From: JAAUTS01 sp038250235
GTDB lineage: Bacteria > Verrucomicrobiota > Verrucomicrobiia > Methylacidiphilales > JAAUTS01
NCBI GenBank assembly: GCA_038250235.1
Contig: JBBSCO010000045.1
Coordinates: 1 to 24,933 of the forward strand
DNA length: 24,933 bases
Direction of reading: 5' to 3'
Shown: piece by piece, positions 6,691 through 14,456 of the stretch
How the letters are laid out: every line of letters begins with the position of its first letter
Position numbering within the stretch: the first letter of the stretch is position 1
Translations under genes and position numbers: made by a program
The notes under the pieces: generated by a model
What the model was told of the DNA's origin: nothing
The model's database searches: none
Seen by the model: only the letters and a program-made list of their open reading frames with translations

Positions 6691-9600
6691 TTAAGCCTTG
6701 AATGGTAGCACTAGGATTCTTCGCCAACGCATCAAAAAGGATTTCCGCCGGGTGATAGGCCCGGCGTCCGGTGCCGTCATGGATCTGGTGGCGGCAGGAG
6801 GTTCCGGGAGCCGCAATCAAGACGTCTTCTGGCTGGGCACGCACGGCGGGAAATAAAACAAGCTCCCCGATTTTCATGGACACCTCATAATGCTCCTCTT
6901 CGTAACCGAAGGAGCCCGCCATGCCGCAACAACCTGAAGGAATCATCCGCACCTCATAATTTGCGGGTAGCTCCAGAGCCCGGACAATGGGAACCATGGA
7001 TGCGAGTGCTTTTTGAAAACAGTGGCCGTGCAGGCGGATCAAACGCGGTTCCGTGGTGAAAGACTCTTTGCGGATACGTCCGGCATCGACTTCCCGGGCA
7101 ATGAATTCTTCGAACATAAGGCAGTGCGGTGCCAGGGCTTTGGCCTTAGCCTTCAGGTCCGGAGGCACCAGATCGGGATATTCATCGCGGAATCCAAGGA
7201 TCGCCGAGGGTTCGATGCCTACAAGCGGTGTTTCCTCCGAAATCAGGGGAAACAGGCGGCGAACATTTTCCGCAGCAATTTCGCGTGCCCGGCGAAGCAA
7301 TCCTTTGGAAAGCCAGGTGCGCGCACTTTCCAGGTGATCGGGGATGACTACTTCATAACCCAGGTTTTCGAGAAGCAGGATCGCTTTTTTGCCGATGGTG
7401 ACATCATTGTATTCCGTGAACTCATCGGCAAAGAGATAAATTTTCCGCCTGTAGTTTGGGGTTTTGTTTTTTGAATGATTCCTATACCACTTGGTCAGGG
7501 TTGTGTTATGCAGACGGGGAATGCTCCGCTCCGGGTGAAAGCCCACAACCCAATTAAGCACACGCCGGGTGCTTTCATTTCCAAACACCAGATTCCAGGC
7601 CCAGGGAGCAAATGACGCCAGCCTGCTCGTGAGGCTGAATCCGGCAATCAAACGGGTGCGAAGGGGAATACCATTGGCATCGTAATAGTGCTGGAGAAAC
7701 TCGGCCTTCAGTTTGGCTATGTCCACGTTGGAGGGACACTCGGACTTGCATGCTTTGCAGGACAAACAAAGGTCCATGACCTCCTTGATCTCATCATTAT
7801 TGAAAGGATTCAGGGCATCCCTCGGATGGGTCAACGCTTGGCGCAGGATGTTGGCCCGCGCCCGCGTGGTATGTTCTTCCGCACGCGTGGCCATGTAGCT
7901 GGGGCACATGGTTCCCCCGGCCAGAGCCCCCTTGCGGCAATCACCGGAACCGTTGCATTGCTCAGCCGCCCGGAGAACGCCCAATGTGTCCGAAAAATCG
8001 AGAAAGGTCGAATACTCCGGCGTCGGATGGCCCGGCCCCTGCCGAAGAAATGTATCCATGGGAGGAGTATCGATGATCTTGCCGGGATTGAAGAGATGGC
8101 GTGGGTCGAAGGTGTCCTTGATCCTGCGCATCATGGAATAACATTCCGGTCCTACCATAAGGGGAATAAATTCCCCCCGCAGCCGCCCGTCACCGTGTTC
8201 ACCGCTCAGGGATCCGTTGTATTTCCTGACCAATCCCGCAATGTCCTGCGCCACCCCGCGGAACATGCGGAGTCCCTCCTTTGTTTTTAAATTGAAAAGC
8301 GGCCGGGTGTGCAGCTCTCCGGAACCCGCGTGGGCGTAATACACACATTCAATGTGATACTTGTCGCGCATCAGGGTGTCGAATTCCGCAATGTAGGCAG
8401 GCAGATCCCGGACATCCACGGCGGTGTCCTCACAGACCTCACGCGGTTTGGCATCACCCTGAACATTGCTCATCAGGCCCTGGCCCGCACGGCGCAGATC
8501 CCAGACCCTGTTCTGATCCTCCCCGCGTAATACCGGGAAATGATAGCCCAGTCCGTCCTCACGCATTGCTTTAATAATTTGTTCCAACGTGCCTTCAACC
8601 GTTTCCTCCTGCGCCGCACGAATATCAACGACCAGAATGGCTCCGGGATCGCCCTCGACAAAAAAACGGTTTTTCATTTGTTCGCGATTGCGTTTGGTCG
8701 CCTCCAGGATATGACGGTCAATCAGTTCCACCGCATAGGGCAGGTGCGGAAGCGCTAGCAAGACAGCCCGAAGGGCCTGGTCAACATCCTTGAAATGGGC
8801 GCAAAGCAGCCCGCTCCTCGGCGGAGGAAGGGGGTTGCAATTGAGCTCGAACTCCACTCCGAAAAAGAGTGTTCCTTCGGAACCGGCGATCAACTTGCAG
8901 AGATTAAAAGGTTTGTCCGAGGAGGGGTCAAAAACCTCCGCATCCATCAGAAGGTCCAGAGCATAACCGGTGTTGCGGCGGGGAATGGAGGCTTTCGGGA
9001 AATGACGTCGAATCAGATCACGATTCTCATCCTGGGCCAGCAAATCCCGGCAGGTCCGGTAGATGCGGGCCTCCAATGAATGCTCCGGCCCCCGGCACTT
9101 GGCTTCGAATTCTCCGCGTGTCAGTGCCTTGAACAACGCTTCGCTGCCGTCACTGAGAAAACCCCGGCAGGAAACCAGATGTTCCCGCGTTGATCCGTAG
9201 ACAAGGGAATTGGAGCCGCAGGAATTGTTGCCGACCATGCCGCCGATCATGGCGCGGTTGGCAGTGGAGGTCTCCGGCCCGAAAAGTATTCCATGGGGTT
9301 GGAGGAAATGGTTGAGTTCATTTCGAACCACGCCGGGCTGGACACGGACCCGGCCTGCGGCGGCATCCAGGGAGAGGATGCGGTTAAGGTGGCGACCTGC
9401 ATCCACCACGATGCCGTTGCCCACCACCTGCCCCGCCAGAGAAGTCCCGGCCGTGCGCGGAATCAGGCCTATCCCCCGGTCTGAGGCAAAGCGGATGATT
9501 TCGGCAATATCCGACTCGCTTTCAGGAAATGCCACGGCGAGGGGAAATTCCTGATACTCCGAAGCATCGGTGGCGTATAGTTTGCGGATGACCGAACCGG

Positions 9601-9715
9601 TTTCCACTTTTCCCTGCAACCTGGGAACGAGTTGGTCAAAGATTGAATCATCGACAGGCATCAAGGGGGATGAAGGTGTCATAGTTGTGCAGGGTGAGAA
9701 AAGGGCCTTTGGCAT
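6662..9715 (-). CDS. FAD and Fe-S D-2-hydroxyacid dehydrogenase, YdiJ type
   Basis: The 1017 residues fuse an FAD-linked oxidase with a GlpC/LutA-like electron-transfer half. The FAD-binding domain is at about residues 45-260 (RTAGTSLAGQ, GGMVGNNSCGSNSLVYG). The FAD-oxidase C-terminal domain follows at about 290-560 and ends in GSLSGEHGDGRLRGE. Two 4Fe-4S motifs come next, starting at C587 (CNGSGDC...MCPSY) and C650 (CLSCKACKSECP). The C-terminal half has CCG-type cysteine motifs (RLHGHCFQKAL, IPSGCCGMAGSFGYE). E. coli YdiJ has the same length and order and has been linked to D-2-hydroxyglutarate oxidation; D-lactate or glycolate are other family substrates. It should pass electrons to the respiratory chain. 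The start is uncertain (9715, 9682 or 9661), as none has a Shine-Dalgarno. Confidence 0.93.
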   Translation of the reverse strand: MPKALFSPCTTMTPSSPLMPVDDSIFDQLVPRLQGKVETGSVIRKLYATDASEYQEFPLAVAFPESESDIAEIIRFASDRGIGLIPRTAGTSLAGQVVGNGIVVDAGRHLNRILSLDAAAGRVRVQPGVVRNELNHFLQPHGILFGPETSTANRAMIGGMVGNNSCGSNSLVYGSTREHLVSCRGFLSDGSEALFKALTRGEFEAKCRGPEHSLEARIYRTCRDLLAQDENRDLIRRHFPKASIPRRNTGYALDLLMDAEVFDPSSDKPFNLCKLIAGSEGTLFFGVEFELNCNPLPPPRSGLLCAHFKDVDQALRAVLLALPHLPYAVELIDRHILEATKRNREQMKNRFFVEGDPGAILVVDIRAAQEETVEGTLEQIIKAMREDGLGYHFPVLRGEDQNRVWDLRRAGQGLMSNVQGDAKPREVCEDTAVDVRDLPAYIAEFDTLMRDKYHIECVYYAHAGSGELHTRPLFNLKTKEGLRMFRGVAQDIAGLVRKYNGSLSGEHGDGRLRGEFIPLMVGPECYSMMRRIKDTFDPRHLFNPGKIIDTPPMDTFLRQGPGHPTPEYSTFLDFSDTLGVLRAAEQCNGSGDCRKGALAGGTMCPSYMATRAEEHTTRARANILRQALTHPRDALNPFNNDEIKEVMDLCLSCKACKSECPSNVDIAKLKAEFLQHYYDANGIPLRTRLIAGFSLTSRLASFAPWAWNLVFGNESTRRVLNWVVGFHPERSIPRLHNTTLTKWYRNHSKNKTPNYRRKIYLFADEFTEYNDVTIGKKAILLLENLGYEVVIPDHLESARTWLSKGLLRRAREIAAENVRRLFPLISEETPLVGIEPSAILGFRDEYPDLVPPDLKAKAKALAPHCLMFEEFIAREVDAGRIRKESFTTEPRLIRLHGHCFQKALASMVPIVRALELPANYEVRMIPSGCCGMAGSFGYEEEHYEVSMKIGELVLFPAVRAQPEDVLIAAPGTSCRHQIHDGTGRRAYHPAEILFDALAKNPSATIQGLTKMTLVRGH

Positions 9716-10069
9716 TGGCTACAGCATTTGCATTACGTTCGTTGATTTAATATAGCTGGAAATGATGTTTTAACTTCTCATACCCTCTCCAGCGTTTCCG
9801 GCTCTTCCCTTCCGTCTTTGCCAAAGGCTTTCCCGTGATTATCAATGAAACGCATACCAACGAAGTTGAAGTTGATCTGGGCATCAGCAAGAAAAAAACC
9901 GGGATTTGTATGGCAAAAGAAAGAGTGCTTTAGCTCGAAGACAAACACGGCCACATACAACGCCTGTTTGTCTTTCGCCCGTGAAAGAAGCTGGCCTTTC
10001 ATACCGGATTTCCTCTATCTTCATCCCTTTCCCCCGAAAGCAAGCGGGGGACTAAGCCAACTTTTACTT
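9716..10069. other. Intergenic stretch with ambiguous antisense ORFs and a hairpin
   Basis: No gene is convincing here. A minus-strand ORF (9778-10002, 74 codons) has an AGGA sequence 8 bases before its ATG, but the protein is very phenylalanine-rich. The plus frame that is exactly antisense to it, codon for codon, is open from 9766 to a TAG at 9931 and then to a TGA at 9982. It reads like a soluble protein (INETHTNEVEVDLGISKKK). One is a shadow of the other, and a decayed plus-strand gene is as likely as a live minus-strand one. A hairpin CCCCCG-8-CGGGGG lies at 10031-10050. Confidence 0.4.
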
Positions 10070-10381
10070 ATGAATGCCTGGATACTCAAAGGACGAACAC
10101 CCGAAAAAGCCTCCCTCTTCCGCCGGATCGTGGGACTCGCGAAAACCAAACAGTGGGGAGAGATCCTGAAAGAGGAAAACTTCAAAACATCCAGGGGCGA
10201 TGTCAAGGTCGCCACCTGCCTCCTGGCCTTGACTTGGGGTGAAGATCCCCGTTTTGAAAGCACGGCTACGGGTCCGGGAGTTCCGATCGATCTTATTCAC
10301 AAGCCATTCGAGACCAAATCCTACAAGGAAGCCCTCAGCCAACATGACAGGCTTGTCCTGAATCTTAAAACCCGCGTCTGA
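10070..10381 (+). CDS. Hypothetical protein, about 103 residues
   Basis: I do not recognise this family. From the ATG at 10070 the frame has codon use like the neighbouring real genes. The product is a plausible soluble protein beginning MNAWILKGRTPEKASLF, with a tryptophan-containing middle (KTKQWGEILKEENF, LALTWGEDPRF) and no membrane segment or signal peptide. The frame is open further upstream to an ATG at 9845, but that extension looks less coding and lies opposite another ORF. There is no Shine-Dalgarno before 10070; a 6-bp GC hairpin ends 19 bases upstream. It stands alone, with the next plus-strand ORF 170 bases away. It could be a remnant of a longer gene. Confidence 0.5.
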   Translation: MNAWILKGRTPEKASLFRRIVGLAKTKQWGEILKEENFKTSRGDVKVATCLLALTWGEDPRFESTATGPGVPIDLIHKPFETKSYKEALSQHDRLVLNLKTRV

Positions 10382-10550
10382 GCCAGAACCCGGAACCGCG
10401 CCGCCTTCCCCCTCACTTGATCCTTGAAATCCGCTTGTTTTTGATCAGGTCCATGATTCCTGCCGGAGTCTGCTGCGTTTGGGAAAGCAGAGCCGGAATA
10501 TGCTTTCCAATAAGACTTGCCATAAGAGGGAATCGCTCTGAAATAAGTAA

Positions 10551-10769
10551 ATGAAGTTGAGCTATGCTGCCTTTGAGTTGGCGGTGGATCGGCTGCTTTC
10601 GAGCGGTTGTGTTCGGAACGCCCGCTCCGTTTTTGACCTGCCCCAACGGGATTTGCTCAAAGCCTACAACGAAGGCCTGAGCCCGGAAATTTTCACCGAA
10701 TCCCTACAGCAAACAACCTTCTCCAAGCCCCATGAAGAGGAGTCGTCCGGACAATCCTCCCTCTTTTAA
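10551..10769 (+). CDS. Hypothetical small protein before the heparinase-like gene
   Basis: This 72-residue ORF is unrecognised but has coding-like codons. It encodes a mostly helical-looking N-terminal part (FELAVDRLLSSG, QRDLLKAYNEGLSPEIF) and a polar tail. A TAA lies directly before its ATG in the same frame, which fixes the start. It ends 25 bases before the preferred start of the heparinase-like gene, so the two may be co-transcribed. Part of it (10551-10646) is antisense to a minus-strand ORF (10413-10646) whose C-terminal half also looks protein-like. Only one of the two is likely to be expressed, and this one fits its neighbours better. Confidence 0.45.
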   Translation: MKLSYAAFELAVDRLLSSGCVRNARSVFDLPQRDLLKAYNEGLSPEIFTESLQQTTFSKPHEEESSGQSSLF

Positions 10770-10794
10770 ACCCAAACCCCAAATCTCGTCTTCC

Positions 10795-12663
10795 ATGCAA
10801 CTTCCCCATCCTCTGCCCTCCCATCCCAGGTTGCTCGCAGATCCAGGAGATTGGGAACGCCTGAAGCAGCAGATCCTAACAGATCCTGCTTCCGCCAGAA
10901 TTTTTAAGTCACTTGAAAAAAAAGCCGCGACTTTCCTGATTGAACCTTTCCTGGAAAGAGAAATCATTGGTCGCCGCCTTCTTTATACCTCCCGCAAAGC
11001 CATCGAGAGAATCGCCACACTCTCCATGGTTGCACGTGTCAGGGGTGACGACCGTTATGCACGCAGGGCCATTGATGAAATGATCAGCCTGGCCAGATTT
11101 AGCGACTGGAATCCCTCCCATTACCTCGACGTTGCAGAAATGACCCTGGCCATGGCCTTGGGATATGATTGGCTGCATCACCATCTTTCCGCTGAAGAGC
11201 AGAATGCCATTGCCGATGCCCTCCTGGAAAAAGGAATCAAACCGTCTTTCGCCGAACCCGAACCATGGTTTATTCGCAGCACCAACAACTGGAACCAGGT
11301 ATGTCATGCGGGCATGGTGGCATCAGCCATTGTCCTGGCAGATCGCGAACCGGATATTTCTCTTACTGTTATAAAAAGAGCGGTGGAAAACCTGCCCATG
11401 GCAGCCCAGACCTATGCGCCGGACGGGGCTTATCCGGAAGGGCCTATGTATTGGAATTACGGCACCAGCTTCCACGTCATTCTCGCCGCCGCTCTGCAAC
11501 GCTTTACCGGGTCCACCCAGGGCACCGATGCCTATCCAGGCTTCAAGGAGAGCGCAGACTATGTGGCCCAGATGACGCGTCCCGACGGCAACTTTTACTG
11601 CTACTCGGACTGCCGCAATGGACGACACTTGGTGATCCCGCTTTTTTGGTTCGCCCGCCATTTCCAGAGACCTGACTGGATAGGGGCCGACCTTGCCGAC
11701 CTTGAAAAATACATGGGATTCTACGACTCGCTGGCCTACGAGGACAGCAACTACCGTCTCCTTTCGCTTGCATTGCTTTGGCATCAGCCAGTCCTTCAGG
11801 AACGTCCCTCTCAAAAGCCTTCGCTCCATTGGTCCGGCGATGGCATTGTTCCCATCTCCGTTCACCGTTCCTCCTTCAATGACACCCAGGCACTTTATGC
11901 TGCGATCAAGGGGGGAAGCCCTTCCGCCAGCCACGGGCACATGGACAGCGGCTCTTTTTTCCTGCAGTCCGACGGCGTAGTCTGGGCCCTTGACCTCGGA
12001 ATGCAGGACTATGAAAGCCTGGAAAACCTCAAGATAAATCTCTGGGACGGCAGCAAAAACGGTGAACGCTGGAAGATCTTCCGTCTCGGCCCCGAAAGCC
12101 ACAATATTTTACGCTTCAATGGCGCCAATCAGGTGTTGGAGGGAAAGGGGACCATTGTTGATTTCAAGAAAGACGGGCCGAATCCCTACACGGTTGTCGA
12201 CCTGGGTTCCATCTACAGCGGACAGGTAGCAGCCGCTCGACGCGGGTTGATGTTTGTTGAAAACCGGGCTGTCCTGATCCAGGACGAATGGATGACTGGA
12301 GATACGGCTGTTGACGTCACCTGGCAAATGCTGACCGCTTCCGAAATCGCTGTAGAATCCGGCATAATCCATTTGCGACAGGAGGGGAAAGGCCTCGATC
12401 TTAAACTCGTAGAGGCACGGGATGCCCTAGTCGAAGTCACCGATGTTTCCCTTCTGCAAAAACCTTTCGACGCCCCCAATCCGGGAGTCAGGCGCCTGAC
12501 AATCCGCATGCGGACAGAGGCAGGACAGAAAGGGAAAATTCGCATCCTGGCCCTGCCACAGGTCGGGGAAAACAACCCAGGCTTACCTGCACCGGACACC
12601 TCAAAACTTCATCTGCCTTCCTTCAATCTTTACAGTCATGGCAAAAACGGTTTGCGGCATTGA
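10795..12663 (+). CDS. Heparinase II/III-like polysaccharide lyase, cytoplasmic
   Basis: The 622-residue protein has the two-part layout of heparinase II/III-like and oligoalginate lyases. An N-terminal (alpha/alpha) barrel contains STNNWNQVCHAGM (N167, H171) and APDGAYPEGPMYWNYGTSF with candidate catalytic tyrosines. A beta-sandwich domain (PF07940-like) opens with ASHGHMDSGSFFL (H380). Such enzymes split uronic-acid polymers by beta-elimination. I chose the ATG at 10795 because homology-like sequence starts directly after it (HPRLLADPGDW). An ATG at 10732 would add 21 low-complexity residues and overlap the upstream ORF. Neither has a Shine-Dalgarno. There is no signal peptide, so it probably acts on imported oligosaccharides. 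The substrate (alginate, glycosaminoglycan, ulvan or pectin type) cannot be told from sequence. Confidence 0.86.
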   Translation: MQLPHPLPSHPRLLADPGDWERLKQQILTDPASARIFKSLEKKAATFLIEPFLEREIIGRRLLYTSRKAIERIATLSMVARVRGDDRYARRAIDEMISLARFSDWNPSHYLDVAEMTLAMALGYDWLHHHLSAEEQNAIADALLEKGIKPSFAEPEPWFIRSTNNWNQVCHAGMVASAIVLADREPDISLTVIKRAVENLPMAAQTYAPDGAYPEGPMYWNYGTSFHVILAAALQRFTGSTQGTDAYPGFKESADYVAQMTRPDGNFYCYSDCRNGRHLVIPLFWFARHFQRPDWIGADLADLEKYMGFYDSLAYEDSNYRLLSLALLWHQPVLQERPSQKPSLHWSGDGIVPISVHRSSFNDTQALYAAIKGGSPSASHGHMDSGSFFLQSDGVVWALDLGMQDYESLENLKINLWDGSKNGERWKIFRLGPESHNILRFNGANQVLEGKGTIVDFKKDGPNPYTVVDLGSIYSGQVAAARRGLMFVENRAVLIQDEWMTGDTAVDVTWQMLTASEIAVESGIIHLRQEGKGLDLKLVEARDALVEVTDVSLLQKPFDAPNPGVRRLTIRMRTEAGQKGKIRILALPQVGENNPGLPAPDTSKLHLPSFNLYSHGKNGLRH

Positions 12664-12823
12664 AGGCTTAGACCTCCCCCACAATTCAACATTCCCCGTC
12701 CCGGCCCGCGCCGGGAAGAAAAATGGACACTTGTCGCCCCGAACCCTCACAGACGAATCTGAAACCTGTCGTCCTGTCCTTCCTCAAAAAACATCTGGGT
12801 GAAACCGCAGCCACCCGACGGGT

Positions 12824-13972
12824 TCAATGCAAGGCATGATCCGCTGGCAGATCTGCCCCCGCCCACAATTTTTTCGAAGTCCATTCCCGACTTTCCCCGG
12901 CCCAGAAAGGATCATCCGGAGAAAGCCCCAAAGGCAGCAGCGAACAGGCACAAAGATAAAGGCTGCCGGTGGAAATATAGCCTTCCGCCAGGGATGGCTG
13001 ATTACCGGACAACCCGATGGTCAACCAACCATTCTCATCGAAAGTTCCCGGCACGTCCAGGGTTCGCTTCATCACCGCCGTTAATGCCTCACGCACCTGC
13101 TCAGGTGCAACTCCCTCCGGCAATTCCTTCCTCATGGCCATCAGGGCCAAGTGCTGGAAAGCTCCAGAGCGATACGTCAGGGAGCGGCCCAGCGGAGGAA
13201 AAGTACCGTCCGGGGCGATCAGGCGTTCCTGCACCCCGGCGTAACGAACCGCCCGCTTGTGCACGGGCCCGTATAAATCTTTCCAGTTTTCTTCCTCAAA
13301 TCCCGTGCTATCCAGAATTTCCAATAACATCGGCTGGATGACATAGCTGTTGTAATAATCCCAATGGAATTCCGGGCCATCACCGTAAGCCCCGTCCCCC
13401 AGATACCATTGCTCATGCTGGCGTAGCGCATAATCCACCCGCATCCTGTCCCATTCCTCACCCACACGGCAGAAAAACGCTTCGATCATGGCGGAAAAAA
13501 GCAGCCAGTTGTTAAAACCTGGCTTGAAGACGCGGGTCTGTTTGAGTGAGTTGAGGATATTTTTTTTGACCCGTCCGTCCAGGCACTGCCAGATGGTTTT
13601 TTCAGATCGCAAGAGGCCATGGGCCAAAAACGCCGCATCGACCAGGCATTGGTGTCCCTGCGAAAAAGAAGTAAAGTCGGGCGACGAGGGATTGGTGGCC
13701 TGATCCAGGGATGCCCTAACCAAGCCCGCCATCAGATCCTGCCGCTTCTTTTCCTGAGCGCCCAGGTTTTCTGTCTGTAGCCAGGGCCCGATACCGGCGA
13801 GGGAACGGGCCAGGGCCTCTAACGGCGCGAAAGGAATTCTGGAAAGATCCTGCCCCTTTGCCACAGGAAGAACCTTCTTGAGATTTCCTTCTGCCAGATT
13901 CGTGTAAACAGGAAGACAGATGCGTTCAAGGCACTGCAACCAATAGTCCCGCTGCTGAAGACCTGTAGCCAT
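12824..13972 (-). CDS. DUF2264 family protein, probable carbohydrate-active
   Basis: The 382 residues match the DUF2264 (PF10022) pattern: an all-helical, probably (alpha/alpha) toroid protein. Typical segments are PFAPLEALARSLAGIGPWL, the NNWLLFSAMIEAFF helix, and the aromatic acidic stretch GDGAYGDGPEFHWDYYNSYVIQPMLLEIL, which may line the active cleft. Members are found beside polysaccharide lyases and glycosidases, so a role in uronic-acid or unsaturated oligosaccharide processing is likely, though that is inference from context. There is no signal peptide. It is convergent with the heparinase-like gene (160 bases between stops) and divergent from the GH2 gene. No Shine-Dalgarno precedes the ATG, and the upstream sequence is AT-rich. 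Confidence 0.88.
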   Translation of the reverse strand: MATGLQQRDYWLQCLERICLPVYTNLAEGNLKKVLPVAKGQDLSRIPFAPLEALARSLAGIGPWLQTENLGAQEKKRQDLMAGLVRASLDQATNPSSPDFTSFSQGHQCLVDAAFLAHGLLRSEKTIWQCLDGRVKKNILNSLKQTRVFKPGFNNWLLFSAMIEAFFCRVGEEWDRMRVDYALRQHEQWYLGDGAYGDGPEFHWDYYNSYVIQPMLLEILDSTGFEEENWKDLYGPVHKRAVRYAGVQERLIAPDGTFPPLGRSLTYRSGAFQHLALMAMRKELPEGVAPEQVREALTAVMKRTLDVPGTFDENGWLTIGLSGNQPSLAEGYISTGSLYLCACSLLPLGLSPDDPFWAGESREWTSKKLWAGADLPADHALH

Positions 13973-14153
13973 TGTTTTTAACTTTTACAAAAATTAGGGC
14001 CTTTAAGCGAATAAAAAGGGGTGCTGCTGTTATCGGGCACCCTTCCAACCAAGGTCCTAAGGGGGAGTCTGCCCGGCGCAGCCTGGAAGGGTTACTCAAA
14101 AACGATCCATTTTCCAACCATTGATGATTGCATTTTTCACCTTCGGAAAGTGA

Positions 14154-14447
14154 GCCCTGCTGCGAGCGGGATTCGGAAGCCTTCACCCGGAGAGATTGCC
14201 AATCCGTCCAGACAGCCGCATACAGTCTGTTGATGCTGGCTTTGCTTTGCTTATGGAAACTTGGCAGGATTTTGATTGAAGCGTGCTGGCGGCCTTGTTC
14301 CGTCTCATTTTCGAAGAAGCTGACAATACAGACCTTTTTGAACCTACATATCGCAGACCACTTTCCGGGCTTACGACCTTCGAAATCAAAAGGATAAAAA
14401 TTTCACCGGACATGCTCGCCAAACGCCTGAAATTCGATAGAGATTGA
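14154..14447 (+). pseudogene. Possible gene remnant with one in-frame stop
   Basis: This lies within the 484-base gap between the DUF2264 and GH2 genes, where no intact gene was seen. One plus-strand frame is open from 14154 to a TGA at 14277 and continues in the same frame to a TGA at 14445. The second part starts after GTG 14283 and reads like a protein C-terminus (EEADNTDLFEPTYRRPLSG, then TTFEIKRIKISPDMLAKRL). If the 14277 stop is a mutation, this is the end of a decayed gene of unknown family. Overlapping ORFs in other frames and on the minus strand look like shadows. No promoter or operator stands out in the gap. Confidence 0.3.
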
Positions 14448-14456
14448 TTTCCGTTT

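Noticed and set aside
11323..12102. Minus-strand ORF of 259 codons inside the lyase gene
   Set aside because: It is antisense to the conserved lyase domains and its composition is not protein-like.
12699..12716. GC-rich hairpin TCCCGGC-CCGC-GCCGGGA between the convergent lyase and DUF2264 genes
   Set aside because: It is followed by an A-run, not a T-run, for the plus transcript and has no T-run on the minus strand, so it was not called a terminator.
12723..12839. Plus-strand ORF of 38 codons after the lyase gene
   Set aside because: It is short, overlaps the end of the DUF2264 gene, and has no ribosome binding site or recognisable sequence.
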